Positions 50,801-61,936 of a stretch of DNA of 64,000 nucleotides are shown piece after piece. Below the pieces are notes generated by a model that worked only from the letters and a program-made list of their open reading frames with translations, searched no databases and was not told where the DNA came from. The first letter of the stretch is position 1. Each line of letters starts with the position of its first letter. The stretch comes from Lanius collurio (Eukaryota > Chordata > Aves > Passeriformes > Laniidae): positions 1,830,209 through 1,894,208 of the forward strand of contig JACBWW010000021.1 in the NCBI GenBank assembly GCA_020086605.1. The letters run 5' to 3'. Both the position numbers and the translations under genes were made by a program.

Positions 50801-52245
50801 CCCAATATTAGGATCTCTCAAAATAAATAATTCTATTAATAATGAGCATTCCTGTGAATGTAAAGCTCTACTTTGCCACAAAAAAAGGTGTCCAAGCCAT
50901 TTTGCAAAAATTGTTTTGGAAGCCTCTCCATTTCTGACCAGCTAAACAGACAATTTAGTGGTTAAATTTGGAAATAATATCCATCACTTGTACCTAACTG
51001 GCAGTCAGCATATGAATTGTGTGACATACGTTTTCTATGTGAAATTATGAAATAACAGCTCCCCAAACAACTTCTAGCATGTTACATGAAACTGCACTAA
51101 GTGGTTTCTGTGACATCCCAGGATTACAGCAAGAGATGCAAATGGGCCACTGTTAGCTCTGTTCTTTTCAGTTCTCAGTACACAGAGAAATGCAGAGCAG
51201 CTGTCAGTGGATGAAAACCACTGTGCCTCGACTGAAGTAATATGTGAATCATAATTCACATAAGCTGCAGATACTTAAAGACCCTCAAACAATTCTACAT
51301 TTAAAATGTGTATTTTTGCCAAGTCTGGTCTCGTTGCATCAGTAAAGCATGTAAACAAATATAAAACTGAAAGTTGATGAAAATTTAAAAGAGCAGAACT
51401 TTAAAATTTTCTACATTTATTAATACATTCGTTTGATTCAATCAAAACATCTATATTGCATAGTCTCAGGGGAAAAAAAAATCAATAGTTTCAAAAAAAA
51501 TCGCAGAACAATTGCTACACAACCATCAACTGTTACTAAAAATATGTAACAGTTTCTGATTCCAGAGAAGTGAAATGGCACCATCTAGTGACTCATACAT
51601 GAGCAAGTCAGAAAAGTCACTTCTTTCATTTCCTCTCAACACCATACAGTCAAGTTTGGAAACAATAGCAAAAGGAAATGTAAAAATAAACATGAATGCC
51701 AGAACATTTACTACAGAACAAGGAATTGAAAGTCAAGTCTTATACTCAAGGACTATTTTCTACCAAACCAGGTACCTATGGTCTTTAGTATATTAAAGTA
51801 TTTTTTGAGGCACACACAATATAAATTTAATAGTTAGATACTATTGACCCAAGTATTTTCCCAGGAACACCAAATGCTTTTAAAGCAATGGCAACAATAG
51901 CTTACTAAAGAGGTTTCTATCAGTTAGCAACACACCCAGCTGTCAAAACTTATGAAAAAAATTGAGTCACTTTGGATGCATCTCATTTTTCACTGATCAA
52001 TTCAAATAGCGGCCCCTTCTCGTCAGTGAATAATCACACCTCAGATTTGCCCAGGCACCATGATCCTCTGCATTTATGTTCACTGGTTCACTTTTCCAGC
52101 AGAGTGCCTGAAGGCTGCCAGCACAGAACATTTCTAAGCTATTTTTGCAGAACTAAACTTTACCTGCTTCTGTACAGATTGCATAGGTCTTATAAAATCT
52201 CACAGGAATTCATCCAGTAGAAAAATACAGACAAAAGCAAAATAT
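47806..52245. other. Intergenic, no gene recognised
   Basis: AT-rich DNA downstream of CA12. A 13-base unit is duplicated in tandem at 48,673-48,698 (ATCAAATACAGAT). I searched the minus strand for APH1-like membrane segments, because APH1B lies here in human, and recognised none. Confidence 0.55.
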
Positions 52246-52289
52246 TTGCTAGGGTTTTGGTTTCTCTTTTCTTATATTATTTTCTTGAC

Positions 52290-52450
52290 GGAATATACTG
52301 AACAAACCCCTGATAGCCCTTTTCCCCAACCCGAGGTAATGTGCCCTCTGGAGGACGATCGAGGAGGCTTTTTCTTTCGGAATTGCTACACAGAAAGTGA
52401 AAGAACGAAAGAGGTGGCGCAGACAATTTTCACCAGATTCCTCTTTTGTT
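52290..52450. promoter_or_regulatory. Small GC-richer segment with an interferon-response-like element
   Basis: A CpG-containing segment within AT-rich DNA. At 52,393-52,402 it reads GAAAGTGAAA, which fits the IRF/ISRE pattern GAAANNGAAA, and a further GAAAG follows. The motif is visible; activity is inferred. It may instead be a relic of a retroelement or lost exon. Confidence 0.25.
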
Positions 52451-52670
52451 CTTTGCTTTCCATGTGTATTTAATAAATACAAAGAACAGTTTCTTGCTTT
52501 GCTGGAAAAGTTAGGTCTCTAGCAGACCCCACCACTCTAAATTCTTAGGGTGTCTCACCCTAAAAAGTGGGGCACACTGAAGTTATAGCCTCAGAGATGA
52601 ATGAAATATAAACTTTGTTTTAAATTCTCTTTTTTTCCAAAAGGTAACCCTCTCTATGAAAGAAAGTTTA

Positions 52671-52695
52671 AGGGTTAACTAATAGAGTTAACCCT
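52671..52695. repeat. Perfect inverted repeat, 10-bp arms
   Basis: AGGGTTAACT and AGTTAACCCT flank a 5-base loop. A second small palindrome (TTAGGGTG / CACCCTAA) lies at about 52,543-52,561. They may be pieces of a short transposon, but no element boundary is evident. Confidence 0.6.
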
Positions 52696-53589
52696 ATTAG
52701 TGTTGGATCTCCAACTTGCACCAATGAAACAAATTTTTAAACTACCATTTCCAAGTTTCATTATTTGGTTTAAGGCTGCCATAATTTTATTTTCTATTAT
52801 CAAAATTAGCTTCTGATAAATTATGCTGCCACAAGAGAACTACTGATATTAAATAGTGTAAGCTGTTCGTCCAATATGATTCCACATTATGCAATCTCCG
52901 GTGAATAAGAAATATCATGTGACTTACTTCAAAAGTCTGTCCTAGTAAATCAGAACAGTTCCTGCAGCAGCATAGAAAACACCACTCCAAAGATGAGCAC
53001 ATTTTTCCATACTGATGCTTAATGGTTACCCCCAGTTTGCACAGGAACAAAACACACATGGGAAGAAAGCAGCAGGGAGACGAGCCAGACAAAAGCCCTT
53101 GAACCAAAGAGAGGGCAAAAAACCTGAAGAACGGTTACACATATTGCATTTTCCACTAGCATTTGAAACTTCTACTAAGGATCTCCACAAGGCAAATAAA
53201 TTGGTTAGAGAGTTGCAGAGTAAATACCACAAAACAAATACATGCTAAAGTGTGCATTTCCCATTACAAGAAACTGTTTTTTAATTTTAAGAGAAATTTA
53301 AACTAGAAATTTCATCTCTGATGTGGACAAGGTGGTTGAAAAACACTTAAACAACCCTACCCATTACCTATTTAAGCAAACTTCATTAATGGGGGAAGAG
53401 AAAGGACTACTAGCCTAACTACAGTGTGTAGGAAAATAGCGAAAAGTAGGAGCAGCTTCTAAAAACACTTCAGGTAATAGTTTGTTTTCTGACATAGCTA
53501 CGGTTCTTGGGAATATCTGCCAGGCACCAGAAATGCAACAAGAGGAACTTGAAATGAGTATGCACAGAAGTGCACATGAAATAGTACGT

Positions 53590-54620
53590 ACGAAAATGGA
53601 GGGCCCGCCCAGACACCAGAGCCGGAATGGGCCCAGCTTGGCGAGCCGGGCTCGGGGCCGGCCCCCTCCGGTTGGGACGCCCCTCCTGGGACACCCCGGC
53701 CCCCCGCGCAGGGCAGAGGCCGGGCCCCGCCGCACGCAGGGCGCTCTCCCGGCCGTGCCGCTCACCGTAACCGAGCACTGGGAGCTTCCTCAGGAACGTC
53801 CCAGGAGTAACCAAACCGCAGCGACCATCACGTAAAGATCACTGCGTTTTGCATCCCCAGGCACCACGGCACGGCTGTGAGGTGCACACAGGCCCAGCCC
53901 GCACCTGGTGGACCCTGCACGGTGGGGTCACCGCCCAGAGGGTGACCGAGGCCGTGGGACACGGGGCTGGGGACATTTGTGGCCACCAAGGATCTCTGTG
54001 GGGCGCCTGGGCCCGCGGGCCCGCGGACCACGCTGGTTTCCCGCATTTGCCGCCAGCACCCCGGGGGGGGCACCCACAGGAGCGTCTGAGGAGAGGCCCG
54101 GCAGGCCGGGAGCTGCCTGCGCCATCTAAGAGAAGCGCATTTCAGAGCCGTCCCAATCCCCGGCCTCCCCTCTGCGACCCTGCCCTCTGCCCCCGAAGGC
54201 GGGGCCACCGCCCTCCCGCAGTGCCTGCCCTCGGCGTGCGGCTGCCGGGGCACCGACCCGCGGCCACGCCCGCCTCACGCTGCGAGGAGGCCCCGGGGCT
54301 GGCGCTGGTCCCCTCAGCGAGGCGGGAAGGGGGGCTCTCGCCGCCGATCTCCTCACCGAGACAGGCAGCGGGGCCTCACAGCCGATCTCCTCAGCAGGGC
54401 GGGCAGGAGGGTCTCGCACCTGATCCGCTCAGGAGGGGTCTGGCCCCGATCCCCTCAGCAAGGCGAGCAGCGCAGTCTCGCTGCTCCTAAACGGGAGACA
54501 AGGAAAGGGGAGGGGTTCCAGCCCTGCCTCGTGCAGCGCCGGGTCTGCCCCTGCCCTCCCTTCGAGCAGGCGAAGCACCCGCAGAGTAACGCAGTCCTGC
54601 CTGCCCAAACAGCACATGGA
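53590..54620. promoter_or_regulatory. Orphan CpG island between CA12 and RAB8B
   Basis: About 1 kb of dense CpG and high GC, equal in strength to the USP3 island, lies between the 3' ends of two convergent genes. No recognised gene starts in it. A good donor-like site occurs on the minus strand (CG/GTGAGC at about 53,767), preceded by a short ATG-initiated frame of 12 codons. The long open frames of up to 213 codons are composition artefacts. By human synteny this is where an APH1B promoter would be expected. It may serve an unannotated RNA gene, a lost gene, or both. Confidence 0.75.
54307..54485 (+). repeat. GC-rich minisatellite, about 38-bp unit, five degenerate copies
   Basis: Units begin with GATC(T/C)CCTCAGC-like words at 54,307, 54,346, 54,384, 54,422 and 54,448, giving spacings of 39, 38, 38 and 26 bases. 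Each continues through a GGCGGGCAGGAGGG-like G-rich stretch and TCTCGC. The fourth unit is shortened by about 12 bases. Confidence 0.8.
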
Positions 54621-54782
54621 ACTCCATTAACCGAGACCTGGTTTTAAAGGCCGGTCCCTCCCCACACGTGGCACAAGGAGCTGCTCAGCCATTTCTTCAT
54701 TTCAGGTACATCTACCTGTGCTATTCTGGAAAATTACATATAAACAGTATGTAAGACACATGTGGTTGCCTTTTGCCTGTGT

Positions 54783-54788
54783 TTTATT
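54783..54788 (-). terminator. Candidate poly(A) signal on the minus strand
   Basis: AATAAA on the minus strand, followed in that direction by TG-rich sequence (TGTGTCTTACATACTGTTTA). It would end a minus-strand transcript just before the CpG island. That could be a very long RAB8B 3' UTR or a separate non-coding RNA. Confidence 0.4.
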
Positions 54789-54966
54789 GGTTCACAGCAC
54801 AAGTGTGAAGGTTACAAAGTCGTTGCAGTTGGGTGAGGAAGCTCAGGAGCAGCATTGAGCAGCATTAAGATAGGGATAGAAGTTGTTCAGCCTTGTTGAA
54901 GAAATTCTGTCCTTCATCTAGAATACAGACCAGAGCTAGTTAGTTCCTTATGTTGCCTGGAGAGGG

Positions 54967-54985
54967 AAAAAAAAAAAAAAAAAAA
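54967..54985 (+). repeat. Poly(A) tract, 19 A
   Basis: Uninterrupted run of A right of the orphan CpG island. Confidence 0.95.
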
Positions 54986-54989
54986 GGAA

Positions 54990-57290
54990 AAATGAAAAAG
55001 TAAGTAAAAGTAGCAGTAAGATTTGTGAACAGCACAAAAATAAACAAAAAAACCCATTCAACTTTTCTTTAAAAAAAAAATATAATTTGCACTTCCCTTG
55101 TATTTAATTAGGTAAGTGAAGTCTGCACTTTTCCACTGCATACAAAAATATGTCTGTGGGTAAGGCAGAACTGGAAGTGAGGATGCAGTGGAGAAGGGCA
55201 TCAGCCCTGGGCTCTGCCAGCTCCTGTCCCAAAGGAAGTGCCACAGAAGCATAATTGCTTTATGCTGTTCTGCAAAGGTGTTAAACCAAGTCAGAAAGGT
55301 CAGTGAGCACAATGGTAGCATTTCCCTGAGAAATCAAAACCCGCTTTGAAGCAAGTCCATGGATCTGACGGCCCAGTGCCAAACAGGAGGTCCTGGGACA
55401 CCAGTCAGAGCTGTGTGTCATGGACATGCATCTGGAGGGTGGCAAAGACACAAAAGGTCACAACTGCAGTAAGGCATCTCAGCCACCTGCTCAAGGAAGG
55501 TATTTAAGATTAGCTAGGGTGAAATTCTCAAGACTTAGTGCATGTTCACAGAGTTCTTGGTCACTCTGAAGGCAGTACAGTGTATTCAGCAGTACAGTTT
55601 AAGTTACACAACTTTCAACAATTCATTAAACCCGTTAATTCCTATGATGGGGAAAATTCTCATATCCTGCTCATAACTTACAACTTTATTTCACAAATTG
55701 AACTACCAACAAGTACCAACGATGTGCTCAGAAGCATTTGCTCACACCAGCAGCTTATTGCTGATGTGCTCTGCTGAAGACAGAATTTTTTTAAAGCAAC
55801 TACAACACACCCAAGAGCACAACTTTTCAGTATGTTTTGCATTCCATGCCATGCCCTTTCTTCAAACCTCCAGATGGCGAGAACATTATGCAGCATAAAA
55901 GCTTCATTTATGTATCTCATCTCTTGAAGATTAGCTCTAAAGAAAAATTATTGTGAAATCTTATTATATTGATGACTTTGGTATAGTTCAAGAATTCTGA
56001 AGAGCCACTAGTCAACCAAGTTGGAAAAAGAGTAATTTATGAAAAAGGCAATTTATCAGATTATAAAAACTGGATACATTCTACATGTGTACCAACAACA
56101 TGCCTCTGATCTACAAGTGTGCAGTATTCGTATCATAATTGCTAATCTGCAACCAAAAATAGATCCAGACAGAAGCTGTAATAAATCACCATTTTTATGT
56201 AGTGTAGGCATGCCTGCTATTTCCTTTTAACAAATGCAGAATGCAAATGTACTTAAAATGTCACTAACTACTGTGAGGACCTAAGGACTGCTGAGCATCT
56301 AAATCCAGATCATATCTAGGGGATATATAAGATAATGCTTAAACAGCTGCTCCTAAAGCAGCAAATTTGTCTGCCAGAAGTCTGAAAACAAACACAACAA
56401 AGCAAACCAGAATCAAGAAATAGTAAGGCATAACAAAGATGGAACTCTAGCTTTGTGATGCTTAGGGTAAGGGCAATATATCCTTGCAGCTAAATACAGC
56501 TGGTGAAATAACATACAGAAAACACACTTTAGAAGCTCTCTGTCATCCATGAGTTTTCCATTTATTCCTTAGGATGTCTCAACTATTAACCTGCTTTTGT
56601 CTTGGGTAGATATACCCTTCTTTCCTTAGGTTTGCTAATTTTTGTACCAATTGCAAGCTACTGCCAAACCACAATAATTTGAAAGGCAGAAACTACTGCT
56701 AATAAAACAGCTAACAAGTATTTGTCAAATCCCTCAATTTGGGATTTGTTCCTCAGTGTTGAAGAACGTTGGACAAACAATATGTGCTATATTGATGCAA
56801 TGATATTTGTGCTCCAGGTTATTTCAGTCATATCTTTCATATAACACTGATTTAAAGTAAAAACAAAAAAGAAAATGTTAACAGCTTAAGTCAGTAGATA
56901 ATCCTTAATCAAACTGGAAATTGTGTCTCATGTTGCCTTTACAGGCATTGCTCAGAAGTTACTTTGAAAGGACATTTCATGACACTAAATGTCTGGAAAA
57001 ATGGTTTCTTAGGAAACAGAAGCTCATCAAAATAATATACTTGGATTTAAGCAGTCACTACAGAAATAAAGGATTTTTCTGGACAACTCTAAAGAAGAGT
57101 CAAGTTTAGGAACGAGCAAAGCCAGACAAAAACCCTTGTGGTTTATCACCAGTTAAACTAAGCTTTACAGATGCAGCTCAGTGGGACACCTTTCCACAAC
57201 AAATGTATCAAAAATAGAGTGGAAGTGCCAACTGTATAAAAACTACGTGGAATATTTCATACAAAATACTCCAAAATGCTTTTCATTATG
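54990..57290. other. Unassigned region between the CpG island and RAB8B
   Basis: No recognised gene. On the minus strand a 49-codon frame (55,281-55,430) follows an acceptor-like site (TTTGCCACCCTCCAG) and ends QGNATIVLTDLSDLV before a stop. It looks coding-like but matches nothing I know. The region may also be part of a very long RAB8B 3' UTR. Confidence 0.4.
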
Positions 57291-57295
57291 TAACT

Positions 57296-60200
57296 TTTAT
57301 TTGAGACACACATTGTAAAAAAGTTCACATGAAATAATAAAACTATTGGACTAGGAAGGTTTTCTTAGGAGCTGGGTTTGTTTTCCTGTCTATATACATC
57401 AATACACGATTAATGATTAGGTTTACAAGTTAACCACATGACAAGTTCACTTTTATCTGCAGGAGCTTTTCACATTACACCTTTATACCAGAGGTAAAAT
57501 GTGCTTAAACACACACATTAGAACACTTCTGTTTCAAAATTAAGCATTTTCTCAAGGACTATACTTTTATTCTGAATTTAGTAGCTATATAGCATTAAAA
57601 TAATGGTAATCGAAGTTTTATTTGCAAAAATGTTCGTAAGGCCATAGGAATGCACTGAAATATTTAAATTCACCGGAAACAAGAAAAATCAATGTAAATC
57701 CTGCTTTTTTTGGAGGAAAGAAATACAAGTTTTATTTATAAGAATTAGAATGGTATAAGTTCAGTGAATGGAGAAGAAAAAAGACCTATTATCACCTACA
57801 GACTGATCCTTAGCAAGTTTAACATTGCAAAAATTCCGTTACATTAACGGGTAACCAAACAACAGATGCATTTTCACAAATAACACATTTATGCATTTTA
57901 CATATTATTGATGTACTTTCAAATCATTATGCATTCACGATATTTTAATGTGATATGTACATTCAAGACTCCTTTATTCACTTGTGAAAATGATCCACAT
58001 AATTCACTTAACTTCAGCAGACTAGTATGAGAAAGTTACTTTCAATGGGAAGTATTTTCTGTAAAAAGAACTACCAGTCTGAAAAGTCAGTCAGCATTTT
58101 TGAGACTGTCCCCCAAAGACAAAAGTGAGCTGCATCAAGTTTCATGAGTGGTTTAAGCTTTAGCAATATTAGAACTCCCAGGTAAGTCAATAACATATTC
58201 TATATACACTCAACAAAAACTACTTGTGCATGTTTTGCTGAGCACAGACTGAAAGCCAATATTGCAAAGCACTGAGATCAGTTTGTTTTTCATTTGGCTT
58301 TTTTTTTAAAGCCATTTAGAAAAACATTGGTCAAGAGAGAGCGCACAGGCATGGGGCTGAGGGAAGTTCTCCTAAAACTACAAAGAATAAGCAGCATTTT
58401 TGTTTTATTGAAATCCAAAAAATGTCTGCTTTCCTGAAAGGTTAATGGCAATTTCTGGAAGAAAACAAATATATTTGCTGCTTAATGAATAATAAGTATA
58501 TGAGTTTAATTCTAATGGGCATTAGAGTACTAACTAGTTGACTGAGGTATAGTTAAGAGTCCTTCAAAACTTAGGATTATATAGTCTTGAGCAAAGTAGC
58601 AACAGAGACTACACAAAACAATCATAGTGATATTAGAAAAGCCTGTAATACCCAGCATCTGATGCCTAGGCAGAACATGCCATTATCATCACCCGCTTGT
58701 CTAGAGGAAAACAGCTAAAATATCCCAGTAGAACATACAGCTGATTTGCACGCTAAGATACAGCACATTTTCCACGTCTGACAGGGCAGACTGTACACAG
58801 AAAGGTCTCTACTGACCAAAAGTTAGCACACTGATAAAGTGCAGCCACTCAGCCATCTAATACTGCTGGAGAAGTGGGGTGGGGGCAAAGACAGAAAGAA
58901 ATCTGCATTTTACCTTATCCATAAGACCACATGAAATTAGAATTCTTCAGTTTCAGCAGATGACAACAAAATTGCATTAAATTCTTCTACAAATAGAAAA
59001 AGATGAACTGTACATGAACAATAAGCAAAGTGAAATATTTACTGCAGTACTTTCTCATGCATAAAGTGAATTTCCTATGGTCTTACCTCACACTTATGTA
59101 CAGTTTAGCACAGCTAAATGTAAGAAAATAGCAAGTTTTTTCTCCCTCCCACCCTCCCCCATACAGAGCAGATACCCCAATTTGCTGCTGCTTCAAGAAG
59201 CACTTCATAGACTCTACTACTTACAGGCTCTTTCAAAGGGAAGTTCATGGAGACTAATATTGAATGAACATTTACCACACAGTGAAGACAGGAAAAACAA
59301 TACAAAGCATTCTGTAAACAGTGCCAAACACAGAACATGTCAGTTTTGGTTTGCAGACAACCCCTGAGATAAAAATCAAAGTATTACGACACCAAATAAG
59401 TCAGAGGTAAATTACTGAAAATAAACAACATTCATAATTGGTGTCACAACACTTTCTGTATAGAAGCACTTTTTTTAACCATACAGAAAACGTAACTGCT
59501 TCAGCCTGTCCAAGAAAAACATCAAGGGTAGACACCAGAGCAGTTAGGGTTGCTTTGTTTTTTCACTACACCTTGTTGCCATGAAGGTTTCTCTGTTCTA
59601 GTGCAGCAACAGCAGTTTATGAGATCCACCAACTAGTTCCAAGAACTACTTCTATTAAACTACACACAGGGACAGGCTGATAACCACTTAAAACTTTATG
59701 GAACCAGCTACTAAGGTTAAACCTTTTAAAATCAAAAGCTTCACATCTAATGCTATTGGGCTGTTCCGTTTCAAACTATTTAGAACAGACCCAGACAAAT
59801 TCAGTACCTGACAAGCAAAATAAAGTGGTTATCTGTGGTAACAACCAACTCACTGTTTACAACTCCAGACAACGAAGTGAAGCAAAAGCAAGCACGTCAG
59901 ACTTTTCCTTTGACAATGACAGAACACACCCATCCCCTAACAACAAACATGCTGGACACAAACTTGTAGTTAAAGCTTACAATGGTCCACGTTTGGCACA
60001 CCAACAGAACTAAAGCACCTGTTTTAATTGCTCATCAAGGAAATTTTTTCAGAAGACAATAAAAAAGTAGTAGAACAAAGACTAGGTTATACAATGCTCA
60101 GTTGAGTAAAAAAGGCAACTATGTTTCACCTCTGCTTCTAACAGTCTAGGTCACTGTACCAGTTTTTGATGAAAAAACAACTGCTCGAGCAGACCAAGGA

Positions 60201-61331
60201 CACACATTCAGCATTAACTGCATAACTAGGAGTACATTACAGCCCTAATGCAAAGCTTCCTCAGTGCCAAAACTTGATATGCTTTAGCAACTGCCCAGGA
60301 AGCTTGGTTTTGGACACTTCTGTTGTCAAGGGTCAATGCTTACAGACGTTAATGAACTATCCTTAAAATTAAGAGTAGAAATGGAAGTCACCTTTAGAAG
60401 CAGTCATTTCTGAACAAGTGAATCCACAAAGAGGTTACCCAAAACTCATGCATTCAGCTTCCACAAGCCACTTAAGTGATAGTGACGAGGCCAATTTGTG
60501 GTGATGATTTCAAATCCAGAGTGTACTTCCTCATCAGAAACAAAAAAGGTGCAGACAGTCTGAGCTAACAAAGGGAAGTTAAGTGAGGAAAGACACTGTG
60601 TTTATTCAAATAACTGAAAGGTGCATCTGTGAATCAGACAGTGACTGGCAATTCAGAACACAATTTTGCTAAGTCTGGTAAAGAAAGAAAAGCAACATAC
60701 TACATTCAGAATAGAAGCCATAGCTTCTGCATAAACAGATTTGTGCATCTAAGAGACAAAATCCATACAAATTGTTAAATGCCAATTGTTACAGTAATTC
60801 TCATCACTAGAGCAACAACATCCATACTGCATGGCCACAAGTATACAGCATAGAAAATAAAGGAAATGAGACTTAATTTTTCCCCTGGCTCTTCTGCTTG
60901 AAAATAAATTTGTTTAAAAAGAGAAAGAAAACTGCACAAATCTGTTAAGAATCTTACTTACAAGTCAAACTGTGCAAATACAAATGTAAGATTGTGCTGT
61001 AACAGGCAGTAAGAGGCCAATATGGATGTGCAAAGTTAAAAGAAACATAGCAGCTTTTGCAACAGGCAATAAAACAGGAAGTAAAAAAGGAAAACAAGTT
61101 AAATCTTGCATTTGTGTCTCCACTTCATAGCTTCCATATCTGAGAAAGAAGAGCCTGACAGGTCAATAGGCTTAGTGAGCAAAATCCACTTGGTATTTGT
61201 GTATCGCAGTCTACGTTCAATGGAGCTCTCAGCAGCAGCTTGGTGGTATTATTTCTGAGGCTTTGTGACCCTGTGCTTTCAAAGAAGCAGAAAAGGTTCT
61301 AAGTGTGCTGCAGTCTATCATTAGAAGTTCA
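57296..61331 (-). other. RAB8B: RAB8B 3' UTR (left end uncertain)
   Basis: AT-rich sequence downstream of the RAB8B stop codon, without coding potential. A minus-strand AATAAA at 57,296-57,301 would give a UTR of about 4.0 kb, similar to the long mammalian UTR. Earlier hexamers at 57,617, 57,731, 57,973 and 58,404, or the later one at 54,783, are alternatives. Confidence 0.45.
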
Positions 61332-61424
61332 TCAAAGTAGCGTGCATCGAAAGAAGCTGCTCTTCTTAGATCGATTTTCTGTTATTTTTACTGGCCCACC
61401 TGCCCCTGATGAACTGTTGTCATT
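61332..61424 (-). CDS. RAB8B: RAB8B last coding exon: hypervariable C-terminus and prenylation motif
   Basis: RAB8B is a small GTPase directing vesicles from the Golgi and recycling endosomes to the plasma membrane and cell junctions. This exon encodes the last 30 residues, including SSSGAGGPVKITENRSKK, and ends RCTLL before a TGA stop (61,334-61,332). The terminal CTLL is a CaaX-type geranylgeranylation box. GAGGPVKITENRSKK distinguishes RAB8B from RAB8A. The acceptor TCTCTTTCAG precedes the exon in phase 0. RAB8B converges on CA12, as in human. Confidence 0.95.
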   Translation of the reverse strand, partial: NDNSSSGAGGPVKITENRSKKSSFFRCTLL

Positions 61425-61885
61425 CTGAAAGAGAAAAGAGTGTCAACATCATAAAGTGCAGAAAAAAGATCTCTTGCTTTTCTAGTCTCCCTCTCCACTT
61501 CCTCCACTTGCAAGGCAATAACCAGAGCAGAGAGCAGAGCAGTTATCCAGACTTAGTTAATCACTTGGTAAAAAAAATAAACATTTACATAACATTCCAG
61601 ATCTCAAGAATTAGCTGGAGAAGAGACTACATAATAAGAGACGGATCTCACTATTGCATTTTGGAACAACACATCAGTTTCAGGCTGCCCAATGTTAATG
61701 TTCATGCAAAATAATGAATAGTTATGCACTGATGTGTAATAGAGCGTGATAAAGCACCGTTTGCTCCAATTTGATCTAGCAACTACTGTAATCCCCAGGA
61801 GTGTTTTGGTAGGGCTACTACTCAGCCAATTATGATAGCTGTCCTCTTATTGTAACTAGTTTGTATGCTAATTGGAAATACAAAC

Positions 61886-61936
61886 CATTTTTCTGTTGAG
61901 CTTTGTCATTATGTCCCGTGCAAGTGTGAAAAATGC
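61886..61936 (-). CDS. RAB8B: RAB8B penultimate coding exon
   Basis: 51 bases encode AFFTLARDIMTKLNRKM, the final helix of the Rab GTPase fold, identical to mammalian RAB8B as I know it. The acceptor is CTCACCAG and the donor is GTTTGT; both ends are in phase 0. It joins the last exon without a gap in the protein. Confidence 0.95.

Noticed and set aside
53849..54490. 213-codon plus-strand open frame in the orphan CpG island
   Set aside because: Low-complexity Pro/Arg/Gly composition, an overlapping tandem repeat and open frames on the other strand indicate a composition artefact. No domain was recognised.
55340..55380. Minus-strand RQIHG peptide that faintly recalls the VGIHGDSP motif of APH1
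   Set aside because: The neighbouring residues do not fit APH1 and there is no membrane segment around it. The similarity is a few residues only.
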